Of a stretch of 20,627 nt of DNA, positions 7,295 to 13,716 are shown piece by piece (the stretch's first letter is position 1; each line of letters opens with the position of its first letter). The DNA is from an uncultured Lachnospiraceae bacterium (GTDB lineage: Bacteria > Bacillota > Clostridia > Lachnospirales > Lachnospiraceae). The stretch lies in contig CAJTRK010000046.1 of assembly GCA_910578475.1 (NCBI GenBank), positions 1 through 20,627 of the forward strand, given 5' to 3'. The notes under the pieces are model-generated. The model was not told where the DNA came from and ran no database searches. It saw only the letters and a list, made by a program, of their open reading frames with translations. Made by a program: the position numbers and the translations under genes.

Positions 7295-7326
7295 AAACTG
7301 TAAGTAAAGACGCTTACAGTTTTTTT
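7295..7326 (+). terminator. Intrinsic terminator after the tRNA-Asn fragment
   Basis: A 10-bp stem from 7295-7304 (AAACTGTAAG) with its complement starting at 7313, loop TAAAGACG, then a run of Ts. It was probably the original chromosomal terminator of tRNA-Asn before insertion. Confidence 0.8.
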
Positions 7327-7362
7327 GCTTTTCATCTATAATTCTATAACGAAAAATTCCCT

Positions 7363-8013
7363 TCATTCCTCCCGTATTCCAGGAAGATTCCAACGGTAAT
7401 GGCTGGCCAGGATGCGGATGGCGATAACCAAAAGGGCGCTGAGGAGCATCGCATAGTCCGACTGGGTGAACTGCAGAAGCAGAACATAAAGGCATGCGCC
7501 GGAAATGGATGCGCAGGCGTAAACATGCTTTTTCAGGACAAAAGGCGTCTCGCCGGCCATGATATCACGCAGGATGCCGCCTCCGATGCCGGTGATGACG
7601 CCGAGAAAGATAAGCAGGAAATGGTATTCTCCGTAACCTGCTTCCACCCCGGTGTCAACGCCTGTAACGGTGAAGGCGCCAAGACCGATGGCGTCCAGAA
7701 TATTCATGATTTTTTCATAGCCTTCCATGTAGCGGCTTCCGAGTAAATGAGGCCGGAGGCGAAATAAAAGGAACAGGACGAGCACTGTCAGGAATGCAGC
7801 GAACACATAGACCGGATTTCGGAACATATTCGGAGGAATACTGCCAATCATCAGGTCGCGGAGCATTCCTCCGCCGACAGCGGTAACGACGCCGAGAACG
7901 ATGATACCGAAGAGGTCCAGTTTTTTGCGGACAGCCACCATTGCGCCGGAAGAAGCGAAAGCGATGGTTCCGATAATTTCTATTGGAAAAAAGATGTTTG
8001 AATGTAATTCCAT
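7363..8013 (-). CDS. TRIC/UPF0126 family membrane protein
   Basis: This 216-residue, strongly hydrophobic protein has about seven membrane segments and the two family-defining repeats GGGMLRDLMIG (near residue 48) and GGGILRDIMAG (near 134), each following a glycine-rich membrane helix. This is the bacterial branch of the trimeric intracellular cation channel family (YadS/YicG). It probably acts as a cation channel in the cytoplasmic membrane; its physiological ion is not settled. An AAAGGAG lies 13 bases before the ATG. It is the last minus-strand gene of a group with two WYL regulators, but a palindromic element separates it from them. Confidence 0.88.
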   Translation of the reverse strand: MELHSNIFFPIEIIGTIAFASSGAMVAVRKKLDLFGIIVLGVVTAVGGGMLRDLMIGSIPPNMFRNPVYVFAAFLTVLVLFLLFRLRPHLLGSRYMEGYEKIMNILDAIGLGAFTVTGVDTGVEAGYGEYHFLLIFLGVITGIGGGILRDIMAGETPFVLKKHVYACASISGACLYVLLLQFTQSDYAMLLSALLVIAIRILASHYRWNLPGIREE

Positions 8014-8037
8014 TCTGATAACAATACTCCTTTCAAA

Positions 8038-8271
8038 ATATGCAGATTTTTAGGTAATTGCGAAACTCTGTTTTCGAAGGTTCCCGTTGTACAAAACAGA
8101 CAATCAACGCAGGGCACGCTTTCGCTGCACTGTCGCTCGCAGCGGTGCATAAGACGCCAAAATACGGCGTCTAAACACCGGCGGCTCCCAAGCGCCCTGC
8201 TTACGATTTGTCTGTTTCGCACAACTACTATCTTGGAATCATACGTTTCGCAATTATCTATATGCAGATTT
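8038..8271. repeat. MITE-like palindromic element with 12-bp flanking repeats
   Basis: ATATGCAGATTT occurs at 8038-8049 and again at 8260-8271. Just inside are near-identical 15-bp inverted termini: AGGTAATTGCGAAAC at 8052-8066, and the reverse complement of 8245-8259, AGATAATTGCGAAAC. Further inside, GTTGTnCnAAACAGACAA, GCAGGGC, GGTG and AGACGCC are mirrored, ending in a perfect hairpin AGACGCC/GGCGTCT near 8151-8173. The whole 210 bp can fold into one long imperfect hairpin. There is no gene inside. The right end overlaps the stop codon of the WYL gene. Confidence 0.75.
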
Positions 8272-9220
8272 GCGTCTGCCTTTCGAGTCTCGCCTTCAGG
8301 AGGTCCAAAAACTTTTCGTTTCCAAGAACGGTAAGCATAGGCCCAAAGGAAAGCACCTCAATCAGCAGTTCTGTTTCCATATTCTGATTATAATAAATCA
8401 GACATTCATAAGTATTCTCGTCGATTTTTACGGTATTTTTTTCATAATTGGCAAAGTGCAGCATGGCCCGTTCCAGCGCATTCCGTTCGTTGACGATTCG
8501 CAGTCTGAGCGGTTCTTTATAGTAAGAATTTTGTATGAGCGCATTCAGGTCAACTGCAGAAGCCAGAGTCTTTTCTGTTGTGCGGACGTTTTGGATGCGG
8601 GCGATGTTAAGAAGTTCCAGACGCATTGCCCGACTGCCGGTATGCTTGAAGGCAAGCAGGCGGAATTTGTCGTTTTTGACAGAGTATTCCAGACGGGCGG
8701 GCACATAGTAATGGTGCACACGTTTTCCGCTCGGCGCATTGTAGTCAATGTCCACATATTGACGTTTTTTCTGGGCATGGAGTAAAACCCGGAAATTACG
8801 GCGGTATGTTTCATCATCATAGGGGTCGCCGTCGGCGAACCGGTCGTAATAATATAATTGTTCCGGTTTCCAGAGCGGTGTAACGGAAGCGAGCATATCG
8901 TTTAAAGCCTCGAGCTGCTCCTGCGTGAGAAAAAGTCCGATGCGGGAATCGGATAGCAGCGCTTTCAGATAGGATTTTTCCAGGTCGGAAAGGGGTTCCA
9001 GAAAAGACGGAGAAAGTTTGGACAGATACAGTTCGCCGTCTTTTGTAAATAAATTCCATGTACCGCTTTCTAACTTGGGGATAATGGAAAGCATACTTTC
9101 CTCGAAGCCTTCTTCTATAATCTGTGCGCGGATATCCTGCATGGTAATTGCGTTTTGATTCAATAATAAATGGCGCAATACCTGATAATAGCAGCTATAT
9201 AGTTCAGAAAAAAGTTCCAT
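8258..9220 (-). CDS. WYL-domain transcriptional regulator
   Basis: This 320-residue protein is inferred to start at ATG 9220; an in-frame ATG at 9265 has no ribosome site, while AAAAGGAG lies 13 bases before 9220. The C-terminal half has the WYL-type beta-rich core (QYVDIDYNAPSGKRVHHYYVPARLEYSVKN is its beginning) and the WCX-like tail ending in LLKARLERQ. The N-terminal segment is helical and variable. WYL proteins usually regulate transcription by sensing a ligand or nucleic acid. It follows another WYL gene 107 bp upstream on the same strand, an arrangement frequent in Lachnospiraceae. Its targets are unknown. Confidence 0.8.
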   Translation of the reverse strand: MELFSELYSCYYQVLRHLLLNQNAITMQDIRAQIIEEGFEESMLSIIPKLESGTWNLFTKDGELYLSKLSPSFLEPLSDLEKSYLKALLSDSRIGLFLTQEQLEALNDMLASVTPLWKPEQLYYYDRFADGDPYDDETYRRNFRVLLHAQKKRQYVDIDYNAPSGKRVHHYYVPARLEYSVKNDKFRLLAFKHTGSRAMRLELLNIARIQNVRTTEKTLASAVDLNALIQNSYYKEPLRLRIVNERNALERAMLHFANYEKNTVKIDENTYECLIYYNQNMETELLIEVLSFGPMLTVLGNEKFLDLLKARLERQTQICI

Positions 9221-9267
9221 TCCTGTAAAAACGCTCCTTTTCTCATTTTTGCATACATGGGTCAAGC

Positions 9268-9285
9268 GAACATGCTTGCATGTTC
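9268..9285. promoter_or_regulatory. Perfect 18-bp palindrome between the WYL genes
   Basis: GAACATGC, TT, GCATGTTC is a perfect inverted repeat 48 bases upstream of the chosen start of the downstream WYL gene. It may be an operator for that gene, possibly bound by one of the WYL proteins, or part of the terminator cluster that follows the first gene. Confidence 0.4.
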
Positions 9286-9301
9286 ATTTGATTCTCAAAT
9301 C

Positions 9302-9328
9302 AAGGTTGAAAGATTATCTTTCAACCTT
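9302..9328 (-). terminator. Hairpin at the end of the upstream WYL gene
   Basis: A perfect 13-bp stem AAGGTTGAAAGAT/ATCTTTCAACCTT with a one-base centre touches the stop codon at 9328-9330. The T-run on the minus strand is poor (GATTTG), so it may act as a weak terminator or an RNA-stability hairpin. Confidence 0.45.
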
Positions 9329-10698
9329 CATCTTTCGTTCGTGCGGTTTGCTTCATCACCTGTTTTTATCTGATACATTTGACACATAGTCTGCAAGTCT
9401 CTGTAAAAAAGCTGTTCCACGGATTTGTCGCTGCATTCCAGAGACAGGATGCGGCCTGTAAAAGTGCGTATCCAGGGAAGGAGTTCGTTGCAGTCGAAAA
9501 CCTCGATTTCATACAGATAAGTATTGGGTGAGAGTCTTGTGACGATTCCGCCCCGGCCTTCCAGTTTCAGGCGGTTTAGAATGTAATTTTCGGACGGCTC
9601 CAGTACTTGAAGCGTCATGCGAAGCTTGTCCAGAAAATGTCTGCTTTCATTTTGAAAAGAAACACCCCATAATTTATCACGGTTTCGATTTAGTTTTTCC
9701 AGAAGTTCGTCATATTCTTCCGGGGAATCGGCTTCTTGTTGTGTTTTAGAGGTCCTGTTTTTGCTCGGCGCTTCTTCCGGAATACTTTTATCCAGTTGTT
9801 TTCCTGCGGCCGGTTTTTCATCCGGGAGTTCGACGGGGGTAACATTTTTAATGGAATCCAGTCGAAAACAGGTAAAGCGTTTGTAGCGACGCATATAACC
9901 GCATAAAAAACGCCGGCCGCTTCTGGTACTGATGAAAATCTGCAAAGGAATGCAATGCACTGTACGGATGTTTTCGCTGCGGGAGCTTTTGATGGAAATC
10001 TGCACGGCATTTTTCCTGTTCATGGCATTTAAGAGCGCGAAGAGAATTTCATCTTCTAATGTATGTACGAAGAAACTGTGTTTTACGCGAAAACTTCGGT
10101 TGTGATAGTTAAGATGCTGTAACAGTGCGTGGGCAGCCATACCGAAAACGCTGGCCATCTGGTAAAAAGCGAGTGCGTCCAAGATATCTTCGTTGGAACG
10201 CAGATGGTAAGAAAGTGTGTTGTCCAAAGAAAAAACAACTTTTTTTCCGATTTTTTCTTTCTCTAAGAGTCCTTCTTTGGCATAAGCGTTACATTTTCGG
10301 CGAACGGCCTGTACATCGAAAAGAGCTTCATATTCTGAGAGCAGACTGTCCGTTATTTCTTCCGCACACTTTTTTTCGCCGCTTTGTAGCAAGTCCAGTA
10401 TCAGAAAATGAAGGACAATGTCGTTATCCGTGAAGCTTTTGGTCTGCCATACCCGGAACAGCGGATTGGTATCGAGCAGATTACTGTCGATTGCGAGGGA
10501 AATATTAGAGCCGTTTGCAGCATAATCTTTCCGCACATAAGGGGCAAGCCAGCTTTCTAACCGTCTCCGCTCATTATCGTAAGTGCGGGGACTTTTTTCT
10601 TTAAAGTCATTTCGGGTTTTGAAGCCATATACGAAAAAGTCACGGACATATTCTCTTGTTTTGGGAAAACTGCCTATCAGTTCCTGAAAATCAGACAT
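9328..10698 (-). CDS. WYL-domain transcriptional regulator, larger paralogue
   Basis: This 456-residue protein has the preferred start ATG 10698, eight bases after AGGA; the in-frame ATG at 10713 overlaps that site. The N-terminal third is helical with a winged-helix-like stretch (YEALFDVQAVRRKCNAYAKEG). A WYL-type core follows (IRTVHCIPLQIF, RFLCGYMRRYKRFTCFRLD). A charged, low-complexity linker (about 285-325, rich in KPAAGK and EEAPSK) leads to the C-terminal WCX-like domain. The pair with the next WYL gene probably acts together. Transcription starts in the divergent region shared with the kinase gene, inside or beside a long inverted repeat. Confidence 0.75.
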   Translation of the reverse strand: MSDFQELIGSFPKTREYVRDFFVYGFKTRNDFKEKSPRTYDNERRRLESWLAPYVRKDYAANGSNISLAIDSNLLDTNPLFRVWQTKSFTDNDIVLHFLILDLLQSGEKKCAEEITDSLLSEYEALFDVQAVRRKCNAYAKEGLLEKEKIGKKVVFSLDNTLSYHLRSNEDILDALAFYQMASVFGMAAHALLQHLNYHNRSFRVKHSFFVHTLEDEILFALLNAMNRKNAVQISIKSSRSENIRTVHCIPLQIFISTRSGRRFLCGYMRRYKRFTCFRLDSIKNVTPVELPDEKPAAGKQLDKSIPEEAPSKNRTSKTQQEADSPEEYDELLEKLNRNRDKLWGVSFQNESRHFLDKLRMTLQVLEPSENYILNRLKLEGRGGIVTRLSPNTYLYEIEVFDCNELLPWIRTFTGRILSLECSDKSVEQLFYRDLQTMCQMYQIKTGDEANRTNER

Positions 10699-10717
10699 GG
10701 AATTATTCCTCATAAAT

Positions 10718-10794
10718 TCTTAATATAATGGTGCAAGAAAAACAAATGCCGCTGCGCGTCGCTTGTTTTTCTTTTGCACCATTATATCATAAGA
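10718..10794. repeat. 77-bp long inverted repeat in the divergent control region
   Basis: The left arm 10718-10745 and right arm 10763-10794 are complementary over about 28 bases with two 2-base bulges (shared core ATATAATGGTGCAA and GAAAAACAA). The loop is GC-rich. Each arm carries a TATAAT on one strand. It lies between the divergent WYL gene (start 10698) and the kinase gene, and could be a terminator-like hairpin, a paired promoter or a small mobile palindrome. Confidence 0.65.
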
Positions 10795-10930
10795 TGCTTT
10801 GGAATTCTTTGGAAATTACCGATATTTATGGTAACATATCTGTAACAGAATGAGGATGCGGCAGAGGGAATGGGAAAGCTGCGTTTCCTAAAATCTGGAG
10901 GTCTGCAGAAGCAGAAGGATGGAGGTAAGA

Positions 10931-11485
10931 ATGAAAAAACTGTTATTAATTACAGGAGACATTGCGGCTGGCAAATCAACTTTTTCCCGCATATTGTCCG
11001 GGCGGTATCATGTCGCCGCTTTTCAGAAAGATACGGTGAAAGAGGTTCTTGGAAATTTCATTGGATTTCATAACCGGGAAGAAAATAAAATACTGTCCAA
11101 TACGGCGATAGAAATGCTGTGTCATATTTTTGAGGGAATCGCGGTATCGGGCGAATCGCTTATTCTGGAAGCAAATTTTCATGAAAAGGAATTAGTAAAA
11201 CTGCATAAGATTGCGGCCGGGCAGCAATATGATGTCCTGACGCTTGTTTTGCGGGGGGATGCGGACGTCCTGTATTGCAGGTATCTGCATCGCATGAAGG
11301 AGGAAAACAGGCATCCTGTGCACCTGTCAACGATATTGGATGTAAAAGAGGATTTTATCAGGACCGCAGAGTGGATTCGAAAGGAAAAGGTTATCGGGAA
11401 AAAAATAATTATTGAGGCGACGGATTTTTCCTATCAGGAAAATCCGGCTGTGCTTGAACAAATTGATTTGTTTATGGGGTTGTAA
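10931..11485 (+). CDS. Small P-loop kinase
   Basis: This 184-residue protein starts at ATG 10931 directly behind GGAGGTAAGA. Walker A is GDIAAGKS at residues 9-16. A DTVKE segment follows at the usual place for substrate binding, then a LILEANF strand (Walker B-like). A lid region contains YCRYLHRMKEENRHP with basic residues. This is the small kinase fold shared by chloramphenicol phosphotransferase-like, zeta-toxin-like and polynucleotide-kinase-like proteins. The substrate cannot be told from the sequence. It is followed 88 bp later by the remains of an acetyltransferase. Confidence 0.75.
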   Translation: MKKLLLITGDIAAGKSTFSRILSGRYHVAAFQKDTVKEVLGNFIGFHNREENKILSNTAIEMLCHIFEGIAVSGESLILEANFHEKELVKLHKIAAGQQYDVLTLVLRGDADVLYCRYLHRMKEENRHPVHLSTILDVKEDFIRTAEWIRKEKVIGKKIIIEATDFSYQENPAVLEQIDLFMGL

Positions 11486-11573
11486 AGAAGATGACTGCAA
11501 AGATGATGGCGTTGGACAAATATACAATTCAAAATCGAATGAAGGGCGAATACTCGATTATGGAATCAGTAAA

Positions 11574-11944
11574 ATGGAATATAGAGAACAAAAATGAAGC
11601 AAAAGATTTTTTAAGGAGATATTTACAAAAGCTCCCTGGAATGATGACTGAAGCGATGAGGGACAACTTTTGACGATGATGAATTGGTTGCGCTTGCGAT
11701 GGGGCATATAAAACATTGGTATTCTGCGACAGAATATTATATTGATGAATTATGTGTTAAAACGCGGCTTCAGGGACAAGGTACAGGCGGAAGGTTTATG
11801 AATGCCGTGGAAGAATATCTTATGAAAAATGATATCAGGGCAATGTTTTTATTAACGGGTAAAAGTGTGCCGGCATATGATTTCTATAAAAAACATGGTT
11901 TTAGCGAACAGGAAAATAGCGCGGCATTTGCCAAAAGGTTATAG
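11574..11944 (+). pseudogene. GNAT acetyltransferase, frameshifted
   Basis: The C-terminal half is a clear GNAT: the acetyl-CoA motif A is LQGQGTGGRFM, followed by VPAYDFYKKHGF (read in the frame of 11684-11944). The matching N-terminal part, NEAKDFLRRYLQKLPGMMTEAMRDN, is in another frame (ending at 11673). The likely start MEYRE at 11574 is in the third frame. At least one, probably two, single-base shifts (near 11595 and 11665) break the gene. Sequencing error cannot be excluded. The intact family acetylates small molecules or protein N-termini. Confidence 0.65.
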
Positions 11945-12053
11945 TCTTTTGGACAAGGAATATTTCAGGTTAAGGAATATTTTAATATAAGCCATTCATC
12001 ATGGTCTTATTTTGCGTAAAGTTTTTAATAAAAAGACGAAAATGTGTGGAATG

Positions 12054-12093
12054 AAAAGCGTATGGAACAGAAGTGTAAGCCATGCGCTTTTTT
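12054..12093 (+). terminator. Terminator after the GNAT remnant
   Basis: A 12-bp stem AAAAGCGTATGG (12054-12065) with CCATGCGCTTTT (12080-12091), one wobble, is followed by TT. The A-rich 5' arm lets it work in both directions. No gene lies in 11945-12053. Confidence 0.75.
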
Positions 12094-12099
12094 CTGCTC

Positions 12100-12134
12100 A
12101 AAAAGGAAGGCACAGAAGCGATGGCTTCCTTTTT
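12100..12134 (+). terminator. Second terminator before the rtcB region
   Basis: A 10-bp stem AAAAAGGAAG/CTTCCTTTTT whose T-run is part of the 3' arm; it should also function on the minus strand. With the hairpin just before it, it isolates the rtcB locus from upstream transcription. Between 12135 and 12226 nothing further is recognised. Confidence 0.65.
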
Positions 12135-12226
12135 CATCCTATAGGAAATTGCTGTAATCTAGTGGATGCCGAAAGAAAACAGGCATAAGAAAAGGCATGT
12201 CCATACGAGTTCGCAACCTTTTTAAA

Positions 12227-12255
12227 ATGATAATCGCATATCATCCGTATATAAT
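12227..12255 (+). promoter_or_regulatory. rtcB promoter with a palindrome in place of the -35 box
   Basis: A perfect TATAAT (12250-12255) has no good -35 sequence at the proper distance. That spot holds the palindrome ATGATA-6-TATCAT (12227-12244) instead. This layout suggests an activator-dependent promoter. In proteobacteria rtcB is induced through RtcR and sigma-54, but no GG/GC -24/-12 element is seen here. Confidence 0.45.
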
Positions 12256-12324
12256 AGCCTTAACAGATACGGAACAGACAAAAATAGTGTAAAGGCCGCA
12301 GGAGTGCGGGAAAGGAGGATATGT

Positions 12325-13557
12325 ATGTTCGTATTATATAATGAAAACACCAGATTTCCGGTAAAGATATGGCTGGAAGACGAAAGTCGGTTAGAGGCAA
12401 ACTGCCTCGAACAGGCATATCACTTGTCGCAGCTGCCTTTTTTACATAAATGGGTTTGCCTGATGCCGGATACACATGCCGGAAAAGGAATGCCAATCGG
12501 CGGCGTTATCGCAGCGAAAGATGTGGTTATTCCCAATGCGGTTGGCGTCGATATCGGATGCGGAATGGATTTTATTCCGACCAATATCCGGGTGGAAGAT
12601 ATCCGGGAAGTACAGACCGGAAACGGTATGCTCATACAGGCAGCCGTCGGGAACATCATGCGAGAGATTCCGTTAAATACGGAGCGGTACAAAACACCGC
12701 AGGCGTCGGCTGTTCTCGACCGGGCCAAACAGGAAATAGAAAAATATGAAGAGAACGGGGAGTTGGTTCCGCTGATTGAGGACGGTTACTACCAGGCAGG
12801 AAGTCTGGGAGGCGGCAATCATTTCATCGAACTGCAGGAGGATGAGAACGGTTATCTGTGCATTATGATTCATTCCGGGAGCCGGCATCTGGGTAAGGCG
12901 ATTTGTGATTATTTTCACGAAAAAGCGAGAGAACTGAACCGCATCTGGTACAGCGAGGTCAAAGAGGAACATCGACTGGCTTTTCTGCCTGTTCATACGA
13001 AGGAAGGACAGCAGTATATCCGGTGGATGAATCTGGCAATGGATTATGCGTTTGAAAATCGTGCGTGCATGTTGGAGAAGACTTGCGCCATTGTAAAAAC
13101 GCTGATAGAGAAACATACGGGCTGCATTGTTGAATTTGGCGAAGAAGTAAACTGCCATCATAACTATGCGGCATTGGAAAATCATTATGACGCCAATGTA
13201 TGGGTACACCGCAAAGGCGCGGTCAGAGTACGGGAAGGCGAGATGGCCGTGATTCCGGGCGCGATGGGTTCGTACAGTTATGTGGTGGAAGGAAAAGGGT
13301 GCAGAGAGTCCTTTTGTACATCGTCTCACGGCGCAGGCAGAAGCTATTCAAGAAGCGGTGCGATGCAGGCTTTTACGGTGGAAAAAGTCATGGTGGATTT
13401 AAAAGAGCAGGGTGTCGTACTCGGAAAGCGTAAGAAAAACGACGTAGCCGAGGAGTGCCGGTTTGCTTACAAAGATATCGACCGAGTTATGGCACAGCAG
13501 ACCGATTTGGTCACGCCGGTCAGGAAATTGAGGACGGTGGGAGTGGTAAAAGGCTAA
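12325..13557 (+). CDS. rtcB: RtcB RNA ligase
   Basis: This 410-residue protein starts at ATG 12325, six bases after AAAGGAGG. RtcB joins RNA 3'-phosphate or 2',3'-cyclic phosphate ends to 5'-OH ends using GTP and Mn2+. The signatures are all present: MPDTHAGKG (47-55), VGVDIGCG with metal ligands Asp76 and Cys79, GGGNHF (162-167), HSGSRH (183-188), HHNY (278-281), HRKGA (295-299) and SSHGAGR with the guanylylated histidine at 335. The length is normal for bacterial RtcB without an intein. No archease or RtcA gene is nearby. Downstream are a structured non-coding interval and an SPFH gene, an arrangement known for RNA-repair loci, so repair of tRNA or rRNA cleaved by nucleases is the likely job. 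Confidence 0.95.
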   Translation: MFVLYNENTRFPVKIWLEDESRLEANCLEQAYHLSQLPFLHKWVCLMPDTHAGKGMPIGGVIAAKDVVIPNAVGVDIGCGMDFIPTNIRVEDIREVQTGNGMLIQAAVGNIMREIPLNTERYKTPQASAVLDRAKQEIEKYEENGELVPLIEDGYYQAGSLGGGNHFIELQEDENGYLCIMIHSGSRHLGKAICDYFHEKARELNRIWYSEVKEEHRLAFLPVHTKEGQQYIRWMNLAMDYAFENRACMLEKTCAIVKTLIEKHTGCIVEFGEEVNCHHNYAALENHYDANVWVHRKGAVRVREGEMAVIPGAMGSYSYVVEGKGCRESFCTSSHGAGRSYSRSGAMQAFTVEKVMVDLKEQGVVLGKRKKNDVAEECRFAYKDIDRVMAQQTDLVTPVRKLRTVGVVKG

Positions 13558-13559
13558 GT

Positions 13560-13632
13560 CGAAGAGATTTTCTAAGGCATCTGAAAAACGCTGCCAAAGA
13601 AAATCTAAGATTTGCACAGCAAATCCTCTTCG
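13560..13632 (+). ncRNA. Predicted three-way-junction RNA after rtcB
   Basis: Two bases after the rtcB stop, CGAAGAG (13560-13566) pairs with CTCTTCG (13626-13632). Inside that, ATTTTCT (13567-13573) pairs with AGAAAAT (13598-13604), and GATTTGC (13609-13615) pairs with GCAAATC (13619-13625). All stems are perfect 7-mers and together form a compact three-way junction. It may be a 3' UTR structure or a cleaved RNA. No homologue is recognised. Confidence 0.45.
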
Positions 13633-13637
13633 CCTGA

Positions 13638-13665
13638 AAGAATGCCCTCTAAAACGGGCATTCTT
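13638..13665 (+). terminator. Hairpin ending the rtcB transcript
   Basis: A perfect 10-bp stem AAGAATGCCC/GGGCATTCTT with loop TCTAAAAC. The following T-run is short (TTCTTCC), so termination may be partial and let transcription continue into the tRNA-like RNA. Confidence 0.55.
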
Positions 13666-13681
13666 CCTACTGGGGATTGCG

Positions 13682-13711
13682 TTGTGAAATTTATGTTGGA
13701 AATAATTTATT
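13682..13711 (+). promoter_or_regulatory. Possible promoter of the tRNA-like RNA
   Basis: TTGTGA (13682-13687), an 18-base spacer and TTTATT (13706-13711) would start RNA at about 13717, exactly where the first hairpin of the non-coding region begins. The boxes are imperfect. A second candidate -10 (TATCAT, 13772-13777) lies just before the tRNA-like fold. Confidence 0.35.
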
Positions 13712-13716
13712 GTGCG

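Noticed and set aside
7003..7335. A 110-codon minus-strand frame containing RVGLEPTTPRLT
   Set aside because: This phrase is the well-known translation of the antisense strand of a tRNA gene. It covers the tRNA-Asn fragment and its terminator and is not a protein gene.
12135..12324. A sigma-54 promoter for rtcB
   Set aside because: No GG and GC pair at the -24/-12 spacing was found. A TATAAT box with an upstream palindrome is present instead.
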